Of a DNA stretch of 64,000 bases, positions 37,413-46,118 are shown one piece after another. The position numbers and the translations under genes are program-made. The first letter of the stretch is position 1. The number at the start of each line of letters is the position of its first letter. The stretch spans positions 45,031 to 109,030 of the forward strand of contig NZ_CABVPX010000027.1 of assembly GCF_902499125.1 (NCBI RefSeq), given 5' to 3'. A model generated the notes under the pieces. The model saw only the letters and a program-made list of their open reading frames with translations, did no database searches and was not told where the DNA came from. Source of the stretch: Burkholderia arboris. GTDB taxonomy: Bacteria > Pseudomonadota > Gammaproteobacteria > Burkholderiales > Burkholderiaceae.

Positions 37413-37688
37413 CTAGTTGCTGGTTTGCGCCGGCATGCCGGGCACCGGCGCATGCGCGGCGGCCGCCGCCATCCGCGCACGATCCTGCTCGGCGAGCTTC
37501 GCTTCCGCGGCCTGGATGTCCGCCGGATACTCGCCATCGTCGCCCTTCGCCGGGTCGTACCCGGCCGCTTCCAGACGCATCAGTTCGTCGCGAACCTGCG
37601 CGCGCGTCAGCGGCGCGGCCGATTGCGCGAATGCGGACTGACCGACGATCGCTCCGATCATCGTCAGTAGTACGATATATGTTTTCAT
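37413..37688 (-). CDS. DUF4148 domain secreted protein
   Basis: Small exported protein of 91 aa. A signal peptide ends near SAFA at residue 21. The DUF4148 core LTRAQVRDELMRLEAAGYDP follows, then a PADIQAAEAKLAEQDRAR helix. It is typical of Burkholderiales and of unknown function. The Met at 37688 was chosen because GGAG lies six bases upstream; an adjacent ATG at 37691 is possible. Paralogue next door at 37760-38104. Confidence 0.85.
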   Translation of the reverse strand: MKTYIVLLTMIGAIVGQSAFAQSAAPLTRAQVRDELMRLEAAGYDPAKGDDGEYPADIQAAEAKLAEQDRARMAAAAAHAPVPGMPAQTSN

Positions 37689-37759
37689 CATGAACTCCTT
37701 CAATGTTGCGTATCGATCAACCGTGGTGAATGCGTGACCTGCCGATGCAGGCGGGTGTA

Positions 37760-38104
37760 TCAGCTTCCGAAATAGATCGCGCAGAAGCTCGCGGGGCCGA
37801 CGCATGCGGCCGAGCCCTGATGCCGCGACAGCGCCGCCGGCTTGCCGGCTTCGGACGACATGGCCGGATCGCTGCCGACCGCCGTGCTGGCCTGACGCTG
37901 CGGCATCTGGTCGGCCTGTTGCTGAAACAGCGGGCTCACATCGGGGTACGACGTATCGGTCACAAAGCGCAACCCGTTGTTTTCCGCGTCGATCAGTTCC
38001 TGCCGGACCTGTGCGCGCGTGAGTGCCTGTGCCGACGCTTGCGTCGCGACACCCGCGAGAGACATTGCCGCCACCGTGGCGGCCACCAGCCAATGCTTGT
38101 TCAT
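37760..38104 (-). CDS. DUF4148 domain secreted protein, second copy
   Basis: Exported protein of 114 aa. A signal peptide ends near ASA at residue 25, followed by LTRAQVRQELIDAENNGLRF as in its neighbour. The C-terminal half diverges, contains Gln-rich and Ser/Ala segments, and has two cysteines close to the end. GGAG precedes the start. The tandem arrangement (71 bases apart) suggests duplication followed by divergence. Confidence 0.82.
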   Translation of the reverse strand: MNKHWLVAATVAAMSLAGVATQASAQALTRAQVRQELIDAENNGLRFVTDTSYPDVSPLFQQQADQMPQRQASTAVGSDPAMSSEAGKPAALSRHQGSAACVGPASFCAIYFGS

Positions 38105-38314
38105 GTTCCACTCCTTCAGAAGTCAACGAGACGACGTGCTACACCCGTATGACGACGGAGGGGCTGCGTTTATTCCCGGCCTTCCGGTCCGCTCGTGCCG
38201 CGCATTCATCAAACTGTCATTCATTCGTCAGCCGGCGTAACCTGACGTAACGCAGCGCCCTTTGCGGTTCGGGCAGACTGACGTCACCTCATACGGATCG
38301 CGTTCCGATCGACC

Positions 38315-39004
38315 ATGTCCGTCGCTTACGACTATGCAGCCGGCCTGCTGCGCACGCTGTACGACCGCCATATCGATGGCGGCGCCGTGCTCGACACGGC
38401 CGCGTTCCCGGACGCCGAGCGTTTCGTGCGCGCGTGGCCCGCGATCCGGGCGGAAGCGCTCGACGTGGCGCGCGACATGCCGCGCATCCCGCGCTTTCAC
38501 GAAATCATGCGCGAGCAGTACGACATCTCGGCCAACGATGCGCGCGACTGGCGGATGTTCATCATGCAGGCGTACGGCCAGCCGTTCCCGCGCAACCTGT
38601 CGCGCTGCCCGACCATCGCGTCGCTCGTCGCGGCATCGCCGGACGTGCTGTCGGCATCGCTGTCGTTCCTCGCGCCCGGCAAGCACATCCCGCCGCATCG
38701 CGGGCCGTTTCGCGGCATCCTGCGCGGCTATCTCGTGCTGTCGATGCCGAAGCGCGCGGACGGTACGCCGGCCGCCGTGCTCAAGGTCGACGGCCGCGAC
38801 TACCGGCTCGACGAAGGCCGCTTCCTGCTGTGGGACGACACGTTCATGCACGAGGTGTGGAACGACAGCGACGAAGTGCGGATCGTGCTGCTGCTCGATA
38901 TCCGCCGGCGCGGGATGCCGCGCTTGCTCACCTGGCTGTCGAACGCGGTAATCGGCGTCGTGCGGCTGGGCATCCGGATCCGCGGGCGGTCGATTCCGGT
39001 CTAG
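38315..39004 (+). CDS. Aspartyl/asparaginyl beta-hydroxylase-family protein (LpxO-like)
   Basis: Fe(II)/2-oxoglutarate-dependent dioxygenase of 229 aa. The core shows LSFLAPGKHIPPHRGPFRGILRGYL with the first metal His and an Arg, and FLLWDDTFMHEVWN with the second His. The C-terminus has a hydrophobic stretch near 205-222 that may anchor it to the membrane. This matches LpxO, which hydroxylates lipid A acyl chains, but other family members act on proteins or peptides. Preceded by a 210-base gap facing the DUF4148 genes. Confidence 0.78.
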   Translation: MSVAYDYAAGLLRTLYDRHIDGGAVLDTAAFPDAERFVRAWPAIRAEALDVARDMPRIPRFHEIMREQYDISANDARDWRMFIMQAYGQPFPRNLSRCPTIASLVAASPDVLSASLSFLAPGKHIPPHRGPFRGILRGYLVLSMPKRADGTPAAVLKVDGRDYRLDEGRFLLWDDTFMHEVWNDSDEVRIVLLLDIRRRGMPRLLTWLSNAVIGVVRLGIRIRGRSIPV

Positions 39005-39112
39005 CGCACCGGGCGGAACGCACGGGGCGCAGCGCCCTCCCGACTTTCGGCTACCGGCAGATCGCCTACACTACAGACCGTCCCCACCGCGAGGCTCCTG
39101 CCAGCCACCGCC

Positions 39113-39382
39113 ATGGCGCACCTCTTCTTCGCCGCGTCGATCCAGCGGCATGTCGAAACGCCCGAGCGCGACATCGACGCGCAGACGGTCGGCGAAGCAT
39201 TCGACACCGTTTTCCGCGAACAGCCGCGGCTGCGCGGCTACATCGTCGACGACCAGGGCGCGCTGCGGAAACATCTGTCGGTATTCGTCGACGGCCAGCC
39301 GATACGCGACCGGCAGCATCTGTCCGACGCGCTCGGCAATGCCAGCCGGGTGTATGTCGTCCAGGCGCTGACAGGCGGATAA
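39113..39382 (+). CDS. MoaD/ThiS-family ubiquitin-like protein
   Basis: Protein of 89 aa with a ubiquitin-like beta-grasp pattern and the C-terminal Gly-Gly needed for adenylation and thiocarboxylation. VDDQGALRKHLSVFVDGQPI in the middle is a typical MoaD/ThiS strand-turn-strand region. No moaE, thiG or E1-like enzyme is nearby, so it is not the housekeeping MoaD. It is 69 bases before the propeller gene and probably co-transcribed with it. Role unknown. Confidence 0.8.
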   Translation: MAHLFFAASIQRHVETPERDIDAQTVGEAFDTVFREQPRLRGYIVDDQGALRKHLSVFVDGQPIRDRQHLSDALGNASRVYVVQALTGG

Positions 39383-39451
39383 AGGGACGGATGCACGGGC
39401 CGATACCCGGCTGCGCCATTGCACCGGCCGGACCATCAGGAGACATCCGAC

Positions 39452-40600
39452 ATGAACGATCGACTGCTTGTCGCCACCCGCAAGGGCCTGTTCGTCCTGG
39501 CGCCCGACGGTAACGGCCGCTGGACCCTCGGCGAACCGCATTTCATCGGCGAGCCCGTCAGCATGTCGCTCGCCGACCCGCGCGACGGCACGCTGTATGC
39601 GGCGCTCAACCTCGGGCATTTCGGCGTGAAGCTGCATCGCCTGCGAGCCGGCGCCACCGACTGGGAGGAATGCGCAGTCCCGGTTTATCCACCGCAGCCC
39701 GCCGACACACGCCCCGCCGGCACTGGCGCGCATGCCGCCACCGGCGACCCCGACGACGAGCCGCCCGGTGCGCCGCAACCGCCGTGGACGCTTCAGCAGA
39801 TCTGGTCGCTCGAAACCGGCGGCGCCGACGAGCCCGGCGTGCTGTGGGCCGGCACGATTCCCGGCGGACTGTTCCGCTCCGACGACCACGGCGATTCGTG
39901 GGTGCTCAATCGCGCGCTGTGGGACCGCCCCGAACGCGCCGAATGGGGCGGCGGCGGATACGATGCGCCGGGCATCCATTCGGTGATGGTCGATCCGCGC
40001 GACAGCCGGCATGTGACGGTCGGCATCTCGTGTGGCGGCGTCTGGCAGACCGCCGACGGCGGCGCGACGTGGCGCGTGACCGCAGAAGGCATGGAAGCCG
40101 ACTACATGCCGCCCGAGCGGCGTGGCGAGCCCAACATGCAGGATCCGCACCGCGTCGTGCAATGCGCGGCCAACCCGGATGTCCTGTGGACGCAGCATCA
40201 CTGCGCGATCTTCCGCTCGACCGACGGCGCCGAACACTGGCGGCGGATCGAGGCGCAACCGTCGAGCTTCGGCTTCGCGGTGGCCGTGCATCCGCACGAA
40301 CCGGACACCGCGTGGTTCGTGCCGGCCGTGAAGGACGCGTGCCGGATTCCGGTGAACGGCCGGTTCGTCGTCACGCGTACGCGCGACGGCGGGCGCAGTT
40401 TCGACAGCCTGTCGAACGGATTGCCGGCCGCGCCGGCATACGACCTCGTGTACCGGCACGGGCTCGCGGTGGACGATTCCGGCATGCGCCTCGCGATGGC
40501 GTCGACGACCGGCGGGTTATGGACGTCCGTCGATGGCGGCGAACACTGGCAACAAGTGTCGGCGCATTTGCCGCCGGTGTATGGCGTCAGGTTCGGGTAG
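39452..40600 (+). CDS. BNR/sialidase-like beta-propeller protein
   Basis: Cytosolic protein of 382 aa with no signal peptide. Repeated Asp-box-like motifs are visible: SDDHGDSW, TADGGATW, STDGAEHW, RTRDGGRSF and SVDGGEHW, spaced at roughly 50-60 residues, consistent with a multi-blade propeller of the exo-alpha-sialidase/YCF48 type. Residues typical of true sialidase catalysis are not obvious. AGGAGA precedes the start at 39452. Linked to the MoaD-like gene. Its end overlaps the convergent LysR gene by 14 bases. Confidence 0.82.
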   Translation: MNDRLLVATRKGLFVLAPDGNGRWTLGEPHFIGEPVSMSLADPRDGTLYAALNLGHFGVKLHRLRAGATDWEECAVPVYPPQPADTRPAGTGAHAATGDPDDEPPGAPQPPWTLQQIWSLETGGADEPGVLWAGTIPGGLFRSDDHGDSWVLNRALWDRPERAEWGGGGYDAPGIHSVMVDPRDSRHVTVGISCGGVWQTADGGATWRVTAEGMEADYMPPERRGEPNMQDPHRVVQCAANPDVLWTQHHCAIFRSTDGAEHWRRIEAQPSSFGFAVAVHPHEPDTAWFVPAVKDACRIPVNGRFVVTRTRDGGRSFDSLSNGLPAAPAYDLVYRHGLAVDDSGMRLAMASTTGGLWTSVDGGEHWQQVSAHLPPVYGVRFG

Positions 40601-41531
40601 CGGCGCGGCGGTCATCCGGCGTCATCCGCGCCACCGCCGCACGCGTGCGTGCAATTTCCGCTTCGAGCCAGTCAAGAAACCGCCTGACCTGCGGCTCGCG
40701 CTCCCGCCCGGGGCGGCACAGCGCGACGAAACGCGCGCCGTCGAGCCGCACCGACGGCTCGATCGGCATCAGCGCCCCGCGCTCGACGTGCTCGGCGGCC
40801 AGCACCGAACTGAGCAGCGCGACACCCTGCCCGTGCAGCACGGCCTGCAACGCGTAATGCTCGTCGTCGTAGTGACGGAATACCGCGCGTTCGAGCCACG
40901 CTTCGCGGCCCGCCGCGCGACACCACGATGCCCAGTCGACCGACACCGGCAACGGCGTATCCCATACGGTCTCGATCAAGTCGAGCGGCTCGTCAGGGCG
41001 ATGCGCATCGAACCCGGCAGCCGCGTACGCGCCGAAATACTCGTCGATCAGCGCAATCTCGTGCAGCGCGGGAAACGTGCGCGACGTCGCGCGAATCGCG
41101 AGATCGATCCGCGCATCGCGTTCGAGATCGGCAAGCGTGTTGCCCGTTTCGACCTTGATGTGTAGGTGCGGATCGACGCGACGAAACGCGCCTAGACGCG
41201 GAATCAGCCACATCGCCGCAAAGGCGGGCGTGGTGGTCAGCACGAGCGTGCGCTCGCCGGAAGTGTCGGGTCGCACCGCATCCAGCCCTCGACCGAGCGC
41301 GAGCAACGCATCGTGGCTCGTGCGAAACAGTTGCTCCCCTGCCGCCGTCAGCCGCACGCCGCTCGCGCCGCGCTCGAACAGCAACACGCCGAGCCGGCTT
41401 TCGAGCGACTTGATCTGGTGCGACACGGCGGCCGGCGTCACCGACAGTTCGTCCGCGGCGGCCTTGAACGTGCCGAGCCGCGCCGACGACTCGAATACAC
41501 GCAATGCGGTCAGGGGAATTTTCGAGAACAC
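40587..41531 (-). CDS. LysR-family regulator (GcvA-like)
   Basis: LysR regulator of 314 aa. DNA-binding domain residues 5-65 (LRVFESSARLGTFKAAADEL then VSHQIKSLESRLGVLLFER). Effector domain from residue 95 with the GcvA-type features WLIPRLGAF and DLAIRATSR. Divergent from the PACE efflux gene; a TTGAA-N5-TTCAA palindrome lies between the starts, 28 bases from this one. By analogy with AceR in Acinetobacter it may sense the exporter's substrate. Confidence 0.88.
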   Translation of the reverse strand: MFSKIPLTALRVFESSARLGTFKAAADELSVTPAAVSHQIKSLESRLGVLLFERGASGVRLTAAGEQLFRTSHDALLALGRGLDAVRPDTSGERTLVLTTTPAFAAMWLIPRLGAFRRVDPHLHIKVETGNTLADLERDARIDLAIRATSRTFPALHEIALIDEYFGAYAAAGFDAHRPDEPLDLIETVWDTPLPVSVDWASWCRAAGREAWLERAVFRHYDDEHYALQAVLHGQGVALLSSVLAAEHVERGALMPIEPSVRLDGARFVALCRPGREREPQVRRFLDWLEAEIARTRAAVARMTPDDRRAATRT

Positions 41532-41559
41532 GGGGCCTCGCGGGCCGGATCCGGCCGGG

Positions 41560-41574
41560 TTGAATTCGATTCAA
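41560..41574. promoter_or_regulatory. LysR-type operator between regulator and PACE gene
   Basis: TTGAA-TTCGA-TTCAA is a perfect interrupted palindrome with the T-N11-A spacing usual for LysR proteins, in the 147-base divergent region. Confidence 0.55.
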
Positions 41575-41678
41575 TCGGGGTGAGATTAGGTGAATTGAAG
41601 CGGGCGTGCAACGCGGGTAGCCTTGCGGGACGTCGCGGCACGATGCCGCGGCGGGTGCCGTCGAACCGGAGGAACAAC

Positions 41679-42104
41679 GTGCAAGGCCTACCGCGCAGGA
41701 TCACGCAGGCGGTGCTCTACGAAGCGATCGCCATTTCCTGCATCTCGCCCGCGATCGCGGCGATCTTCAAGCAGGATCTCGTCTATTCGGGCGCGCTGTC
41801 GGCGACGATGTCGGCGATCGCGCTGCTGTGGAACATGATCTTCAACGCGCTGTTCGAGCGCTGGGAAGCATCGCGCCGGCAGCCGGCGCGTACGCTCGGG
41901 CGGCGGATCCTGCATGCGACCGGATTCGAAGGCGGGCTGATCTTCATCCTCGTGCCGGTCGTGTCGTGGTGGCTCGACATCTCGTGGTTCGACGCGTTCG
42001 TCGTCGATATCGGGCTGTTCGCATTTTTCTTCTGCTACGCGTTCGTGTTCCAGTGGGCGTTCGATCGCGTATTCGATGTGCCGGCGGCGACGAAGGGGTT
42101 GTGA
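41679..42104 (+). CDS. PACE-family efflux transporter (AceI-like)
   Basis: Small inner-membrane proton-driven exporter of 141 aa, four helices in two tandem bacterial-transmembrane-pair domains. Glu15 in VLYEAIAISC matches the essential Glu15 of AceI. The loop ALLWNMIFNALFERWE and the matching second half are typical. Known members export chlorhexidine and other biocides or polyamines. The start is a GTG with GGAGGA eight bases upstream; a longer upstream frame has no family similarity. Confidence 0.86.
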   Translation: MQGLPRRITQAVLYEAIAISCISPAIAAIFKQDLVYSGALSATMSAIALLWNMIFNALFERWEASRRQPARTLGRRILHATGFEGGLIFILVPVVSWWLDISWFDAFVVDIGLFAFFFCYAFVFQWAFDRVFDVPAATKGL

Positions 42105-42142
42105 CGCGGGCGCATGGCGCTCGTTGTAGATGACAGGGGCGA

Positions 42143-42907
42143 TCAGATCCGGTCGAAGTTGAACGGCGTCACGTCCGGCAAGCCGTCGACCCGCTGTATG
42201 TCGACGCCGCACCACGCGCCGATCATGCCGGCCGTGCGGCGCGCTTGCTCGCCATCGTTGATCCGCCCCATCAGGTCGATCGGCCGGTGGTTGCGAAACA
42301 CGAGCACGAGCTGCGCCAGATCGTTCTGGATCCTCACCAGCGAGCCGCCCACGACTGCGCCGTCGATGCTTCGCCGACCGCCGACCAGCAGATGCGCCAG
42401 ATCGCGGCACGCGTAGGTATTCAGCACCGGCTTGCGCAGCAGGCGCGTGGTGCTGATATCGATCCACCGTTCGTCGTCACGCCAGCAGAAGCGGGTTTCG
42501 CGCAGCGGGCCGGCAAACCAGCGCGAACGCATCAGCTTGCGGCCGATCCAGATCAGCAGCGCGCCCACTCCGACGATGAACACACCGAAGACGCCGAGCC
42601 CGAGCCATTCGTACCATGCTTGCAATTCGTCGCCGGTCACGCTTCCGGCAAGCAGCGGTACGCCGGTCATGCAGGCCAGTCCCAACGCACTCAGGCCAAA
42701 GCCGAACGACCACCACACGAAGTGACCGACGCGCATGCGCCGCGGCGACAGGATCAGGTTTCGACCGTCGGGCACGCACGCATAACCGGCCTCGAACACC
42801 CACCGGTCCGGCGTCAGCGGCCAGATCATCATGCAGAGCAGGCCGAGTGCGGCAAGCACCAGCGTGGTCCAGCCCAGGATTGCTTCGACGAGAGGCGACA
42901 TAGGCAT
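42143..42907 (-). CDS. Hypothetical membrane protein, 254 aa
   Basis: I do not recognise a family. Helices are predicted at about residues 10-30, 60-85 and 100-122. The rest (residues 125-254) is a soluble cytoplasmic domain with many Arg and hydrophobic strands, reminiscent of membrane proteins with an anchored beta-rich domain. An alternative start at 42901 is possible. It lies 38 bases from the convergent PACE gene. Confidence 0.72.
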   Translation of the reverse strand: MPMSPLVEAILGWTTLVLAALGLLCMMIWPLTPDRWVFEAGYACVPDGRNLILSPRRMRVGHFVWWSFGFGLSALGLACMTGVPLLAGSVTGDELQAWYEWLGLGVFGVFIVGVGALLIWIGRKLMRSRWFAGPLRETRFCWRDDERWIDISTTRLLRKPVLNTYACRDLAHLLVGGRRSIDGAVVGGSLVRIQNDLAQLVLVFRNHRPIDLMGRINDGEQARRTAGMIGAWCGVDIQRVDGLPDVTPFNFDRI

Positions 42908-43036
42908 ACCCGATTGCGATCCACTGCACTGCGCGAAACGGACGTCCGGTCCGGTTCAATCGTCGCGATGCTGTCCGATCCCCCGCCGGGAGGCAAGCGG
43001 ATGCGACAGCGTGAAATATCTTTCTGGAACGGCTTC

Positions 43037-43663
43037 TTACGCGCCGGCGGCGATTTTCGGCAGCTGCCAGCCGTAGCGCACGGCCGCCATCCGCAGCGCA
43101 AAGCACGCGATGCCGCCGAGCACGGCCGCGCCGACGGGCGGGCATCCGAGCCGCCTGCACGACACGACAACGACCGCGCCCAGCAGCGCCGCGCTCGCAT
43201 AGATATCCGTGACCAGCACGACCGGTATCCGCGCGAGCAGCACGTCGCGCACGACGCCGCCGCCGCAACCGGTCACGGCGCCCATCAGCGTCGCGATGAA
43301 CGGGTGGACGCGGAATTCGAGCGCCTTCACCGCGCCCGCGACCGCAAACAACGCGAGGCCGGCCGCATCGAGCGTCGTGAGCATCGACGGCGAAAACTCG
43401 GCCACCCGCGCATGAAAGACGAACGCGAACAACCCGGCCGCGAACGCGAGCGCCGGATAACGCCAGTCGCTGACGGCACTGGGCGGCCGCGCGCCAATCA
43501 GCAGGTCGCGGATCACGCCGCCGCCAAGCGCGACGACAAGCGACAACACCATCACGCCGAACAGGTCGAGCCCGGCGCCGATCGCCGCATTGGCGCCCTC
43601 GATCGCGAACACCACCGTGCCCGCGAGATCGGCGGCGAGCACGACTTGTTCGATGCGCTTCAT
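43037..43663 (-). CDS. TRIC-family (UPF0126) cation channel protein
   Basis: Inner-membrane protein of 208 aa with two UPF0126 repeats, each with the Gly-rich motif: GGGVIRDLLIG near residue 48 and GGGVVRDVLLA near residue 134. About seven helices. Prokaryotic TRIC homologues form trimeric monovalent cation channels. Upstream (43664-43959) no gene is seen apart from a terminator for the choline transporter gene. Confidence 0.85.
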   Translation of the reverse strand: MKRIEQVVLAADLAGTVVFAIEGANAAIGAGLDLFGVMVLSLVVALGGGVIRDLLIGARPPSAVSDWRYPALAFAAGLFAFVFHARVAEFSPSMLTTLDAAGLALFAVAGAVKALEFRVHPFIATLMGAVTGCGGGVVRDVLLARIPVVLVTDIYASAALLGAVVVVSCRRLGCPPVGAAVLGGIACFALRMAAVRYGWQLPKIAAGA

Positions 43664-43865
43664 GCGCGTGAATGGCCGCGATGCGGCATCGTCCGGCTGC
43701 AGCCTGCGTCGCGACGCGCTGACGCGCCGTTCGGCCGCCTGTCAGCTTCCTGCCGCCATCCGGACACTTCAAACGTACTGCGGATCATTGCCGCCTCCTC
43801 GATCGGGATCGAGCAGTCTAGCGCATCGTCCGCTCACCGACGGGCCGCGCGTGACGCGACAAGCA

Positions 43866-43908
43866 AAAAGCCGGCGGAAGCAGGATGGGCATCCCGCTTC
43901 CGCCGGCT
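43866..43908 (-). terminator. Rho-independent terminator after the choline-binding protein gene
   Basis: On the minus strand a 12-bp perfect stem (43897-43908 with 43871-43882), loop of 14 bases, is followed by TTTTT (43870-43866). It lies 52 bases after the stop of the binding-protein gene. Confidence 0.85.
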
Positions 43909-43959
43909 CGAGAACACGTCAGGCTTCCGGCCGAAACCGCACAGCCCGATGCGTCAGGC

Positions 43960-44907
43960 TCAATGCACGCCGAGGTAGGCCTTCACCGCCGGCAGACCCG
44001 GCTTGCCGTCGAGCGTCGTCACGCCGGCGAGCCACTTGTCGAGCGCCTGCGGGTTCGCCTTCAGCCACTCGGCCGCCGCCTTGTTCGGGTCTTCCTTGTT
44101 CATGATCGGCACCATCACGTGGTTCTCGATCGTCGTCGTGAACTGCAGGTTCGACACGAACTTCGCGACGTTCGGGCAGCGCTGCGAGTAGTCGGGCGGC
44201 GTGGCCGTCAGCACCTTCGCTTCGCCGTAGTTCGGACCGAACACGTCGTCGCCGCCGGTCAGGTAATCGATCTTCATCTGCACGTTCATCGGATGCGGTT
44301 CCCAGCCGAGAAACACGATCCACTGCTTGTCGCGCGCCGCGCGGTTCACCTCGACCAGCATCCCGGCCTCGCTCGACTCGACCAGCTTGAACTTGCCGAG
44401 CCCGAACTGGTTGCTGTCGATCATCTTCTTGATCAACTGGTTGCCGTCGTTGCCCGGCTCGATCCCGTAGATCTTGCCGTTGAGCTTGTCCGCGTACTTC
44501 TGGATGTCCGCGAACGACTTCAGGCCGCCCTGGTACACATAGTCGGGCACCGCCAGCGTGTATTTCGCGCCGGTCAGGTTCGGCGTCGCGAGCACCTTGA
44601 TCGTGCCGGCCTTCGTGAACGGCTGGATGATCGGGTCCATCGTCGGCGACCAGTAGCCGAGGAACACGTCGATCTGCTTGCTCTTGATCCCGGCGAACGT
44701 GATCGGCACCGAGGCGATCGTCTTCGTCGGGTTGTAGCCGAGGCCCTGCAGCATCGTCGACGCGAGACCCGTGGTCGCCGCGATGTCGGACCAGCCGACA
44801 TCCGCGAAGCGCACGTTCTTGCATACGGGCGGATCGGCCGCATAAACGGCCGACATCGGCGCGGTTATCCCGATTCCGCACACCGCTGCGATCAATAGGC
44901 GCTTCAT
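43960..44907 (-). CDS. choX: Choline/betaine ABC transporter, substrate-binding protein
   Basis: Periplasmic OpuAC-type binding protein of 315 aa. A signal peptide ends near residue 22 (VYA-ADPP). Segments GYWSPTMDPIIQPF and FLGWEPHPMNVQMKIDYL are typical of the aromatic-cage region of ChoX/CbcX-like proteins, and VGWSDIAATTGL opens the first lobe. It lies after its regulator gene with its own leader and terminator. The ligand may be choline, betaine or carnitine. Confidence 0.85.
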   Translation of the reverse strand: MKRLLIAAVCGIGITAPMSAVYAADPPVCKNVRFADVGWSDIAATTGLASTMLQGLGYNPTKTIASVPITFAGIKSKQIDVFLGYWSPTMDPIIQPFTKAGTIKVLATPNLTGAKYTLAVPDYVYQGGLKSFADIQKYADKLNGKIYGIEPGNDGNQLIKKMIDSNQFGLGKFKLVESSEAGMLVEVNRAARDKQWIVFLGWEPHPMNVQMKIDYLTGGDDVFGPNYGEAKVLTATPPDYSQRCPNVAKFVSNLQFTTTIENHVMVPIMNKEDPNKAAAEWLKANPQALDKWLAGVTTLDGKPGLPAVKAYLGVH

Positions 44908-45010
44908 CTTGCTTCTCCTCAAAGTGATGTCGTTTGCTTGAATGCGGGATCGTTTATTGAAGCCGCGCGCCGCGATCCCGGCGACGTCGCGGACCGGATG
45001 CATCCGTCGA

Positions 45011-46009
45011 TCAGCGCCCCGGCAACCGGCGCTCGTAGCTCGGCGCGTGGCCGAACTGCGCGCGGTAGGCTTTGCTGAAATGACACGGCGAATGAAAACC
45101 GCAAACCGTCGTCACGCGCGCGATCGACGCGTCGGTCGTGCGCAGCAGGTCGCGCGCGCGTTTCAGGCGCAGCGTCAGGTAATAGTGGGTCGGCGATACG
45201 TTCAAATACACCTTGAACATCCGCTGCAGGTGCCGCTGCGACAGCCGCACGAGCCGCGCGAGTTCCTCGAGCGACAGCGGCTCCTCGATGTTCGCTTCCA
45301 TCAGCCGCACGACCTCGATCAGCTCGGCGCGCGAGAAGCCGACACGCGCATCCACCGGAATCGGCTGCGTATCGGTCGAGCTGCGGATGCGCTCCAGGAT
45401 GAACTGCTCGGACACCTGCGCGGCCAGTTGCTGGCCGAAGCGCATGCCGACGAGATTCAGCATCAGGTCGAGCGGCGCGGTGCCGCCGGTACAGGTCAGC
45501 CGGTCGCGGTCGACGACGAACAGCTCGTCGGCGAAGCCGACCTGCGGAAACTCGGAATGCAGCGCCGACAGGTTCTCCCAGTGCACGGTACAGCGATAGC
45601 CGTCGAGCAGCCCGCTCGACATCAGCGCGTACGCGCCCGTGCAGATGCCGCCGAGCGGCAGCCCGCGTTCGGCGAGCGCCGCGAGCGTGTCGCGTGCGCC
45701 CTCGTCTACCACGTCGCGGATACGGATGCCGCCGCACACGATCATCACGTCGGGCAGGTTCGTGTAGTCGAGCGCCTGCGTGGGCCGCACCGCGATACCG
45801 TTGCTGGCGTGTGCGGGTGCGCCGTCGAGCGAGTAGATCGACCACTTGTAGTGGTCGGCGCGCCCGACGTAATTCGCCATCCGAAGCACTTCGACCGCGC
45901 TCGAGAACGCGATCATCGAGAAGTTCGGCAGCGTCAGGAAGCCGAAATGGGCGAGGGACGAAACCGGTGAAACGCAGGCGGCGGGCGCGACAGCGACGGC
46001 GGACGTCAC
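45011..46009 (-). CDS. gbdR: GlxA-family AraC regulator, GbdR type
   Basis: Regulator of 332 aa: N-terminal DJ-1/PfpI-like domain (about residues 20-195, with GGICTGAYALM) and AraC domain (about 230-325, ending CGFHSPCHFSKAYRAQFGHAPS). The start is GTG at 46009, with AGGAGA upstream; the overlapping ATG is out of frame. Located between the transporter permease and binding-protein genes. GbdR in Pseudomonas responds to glycine betaine and dimethylglycine. Assignment rests on family and context. Confidence 0.82.
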   Translation of the reverse strand: MTSAVAVAPAACVSPVSSLAHFGFLTLPNFSMIAFSSAVEVLRMANYVGRADHYKWSIYSLDGAPAHASNGIAVRPTQALDYTNLPDVMIVCGGIRIRDVVDEGARDTLAALAERGLPLGGICTGAYALMSSGLLDGYRCTVHWENLSALHSEFPQVGFADELFVVDRDRLTCTGGTAPLDLMLNLVGMRFGQQLAAQVSEQFILERIRSSTDTQPIPVDARVGFSRAELIEVVRLMEANIEEPLSLEELARLVRLSQRHLQRMFKVYLNVSPTHYYLTLRLKRARDLLRTTDASIARVTTVCGFHSPCHFSKAYRAQFGHAPSYERRLPGR

Positions 46010-46089
46010 ATCGGTCTCCTGGCGAGGAGGTTGCAGGGGGCCACCCCCGCGGCCGAAGCCGCGGAAGTCGTTATCTATATTCAGGGTGA

Positions 46090-46112
46090 GCGGCCGGAGG
46101 CACTCCGGCCGC
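46090..46112 (-). other. Hairpin after the permease gene
   Basis: GCGGCCGGAG and CTCCGGCCGC form a perfect 10-bp stem with a 3-base loop, starting six bases after the permease stop. No T-run follows. It may stabilise the transporter mRNA or limit read-through into the regulator gene. Confidence 0.5.
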
Positions 46113-46118
46113 CGGAGG

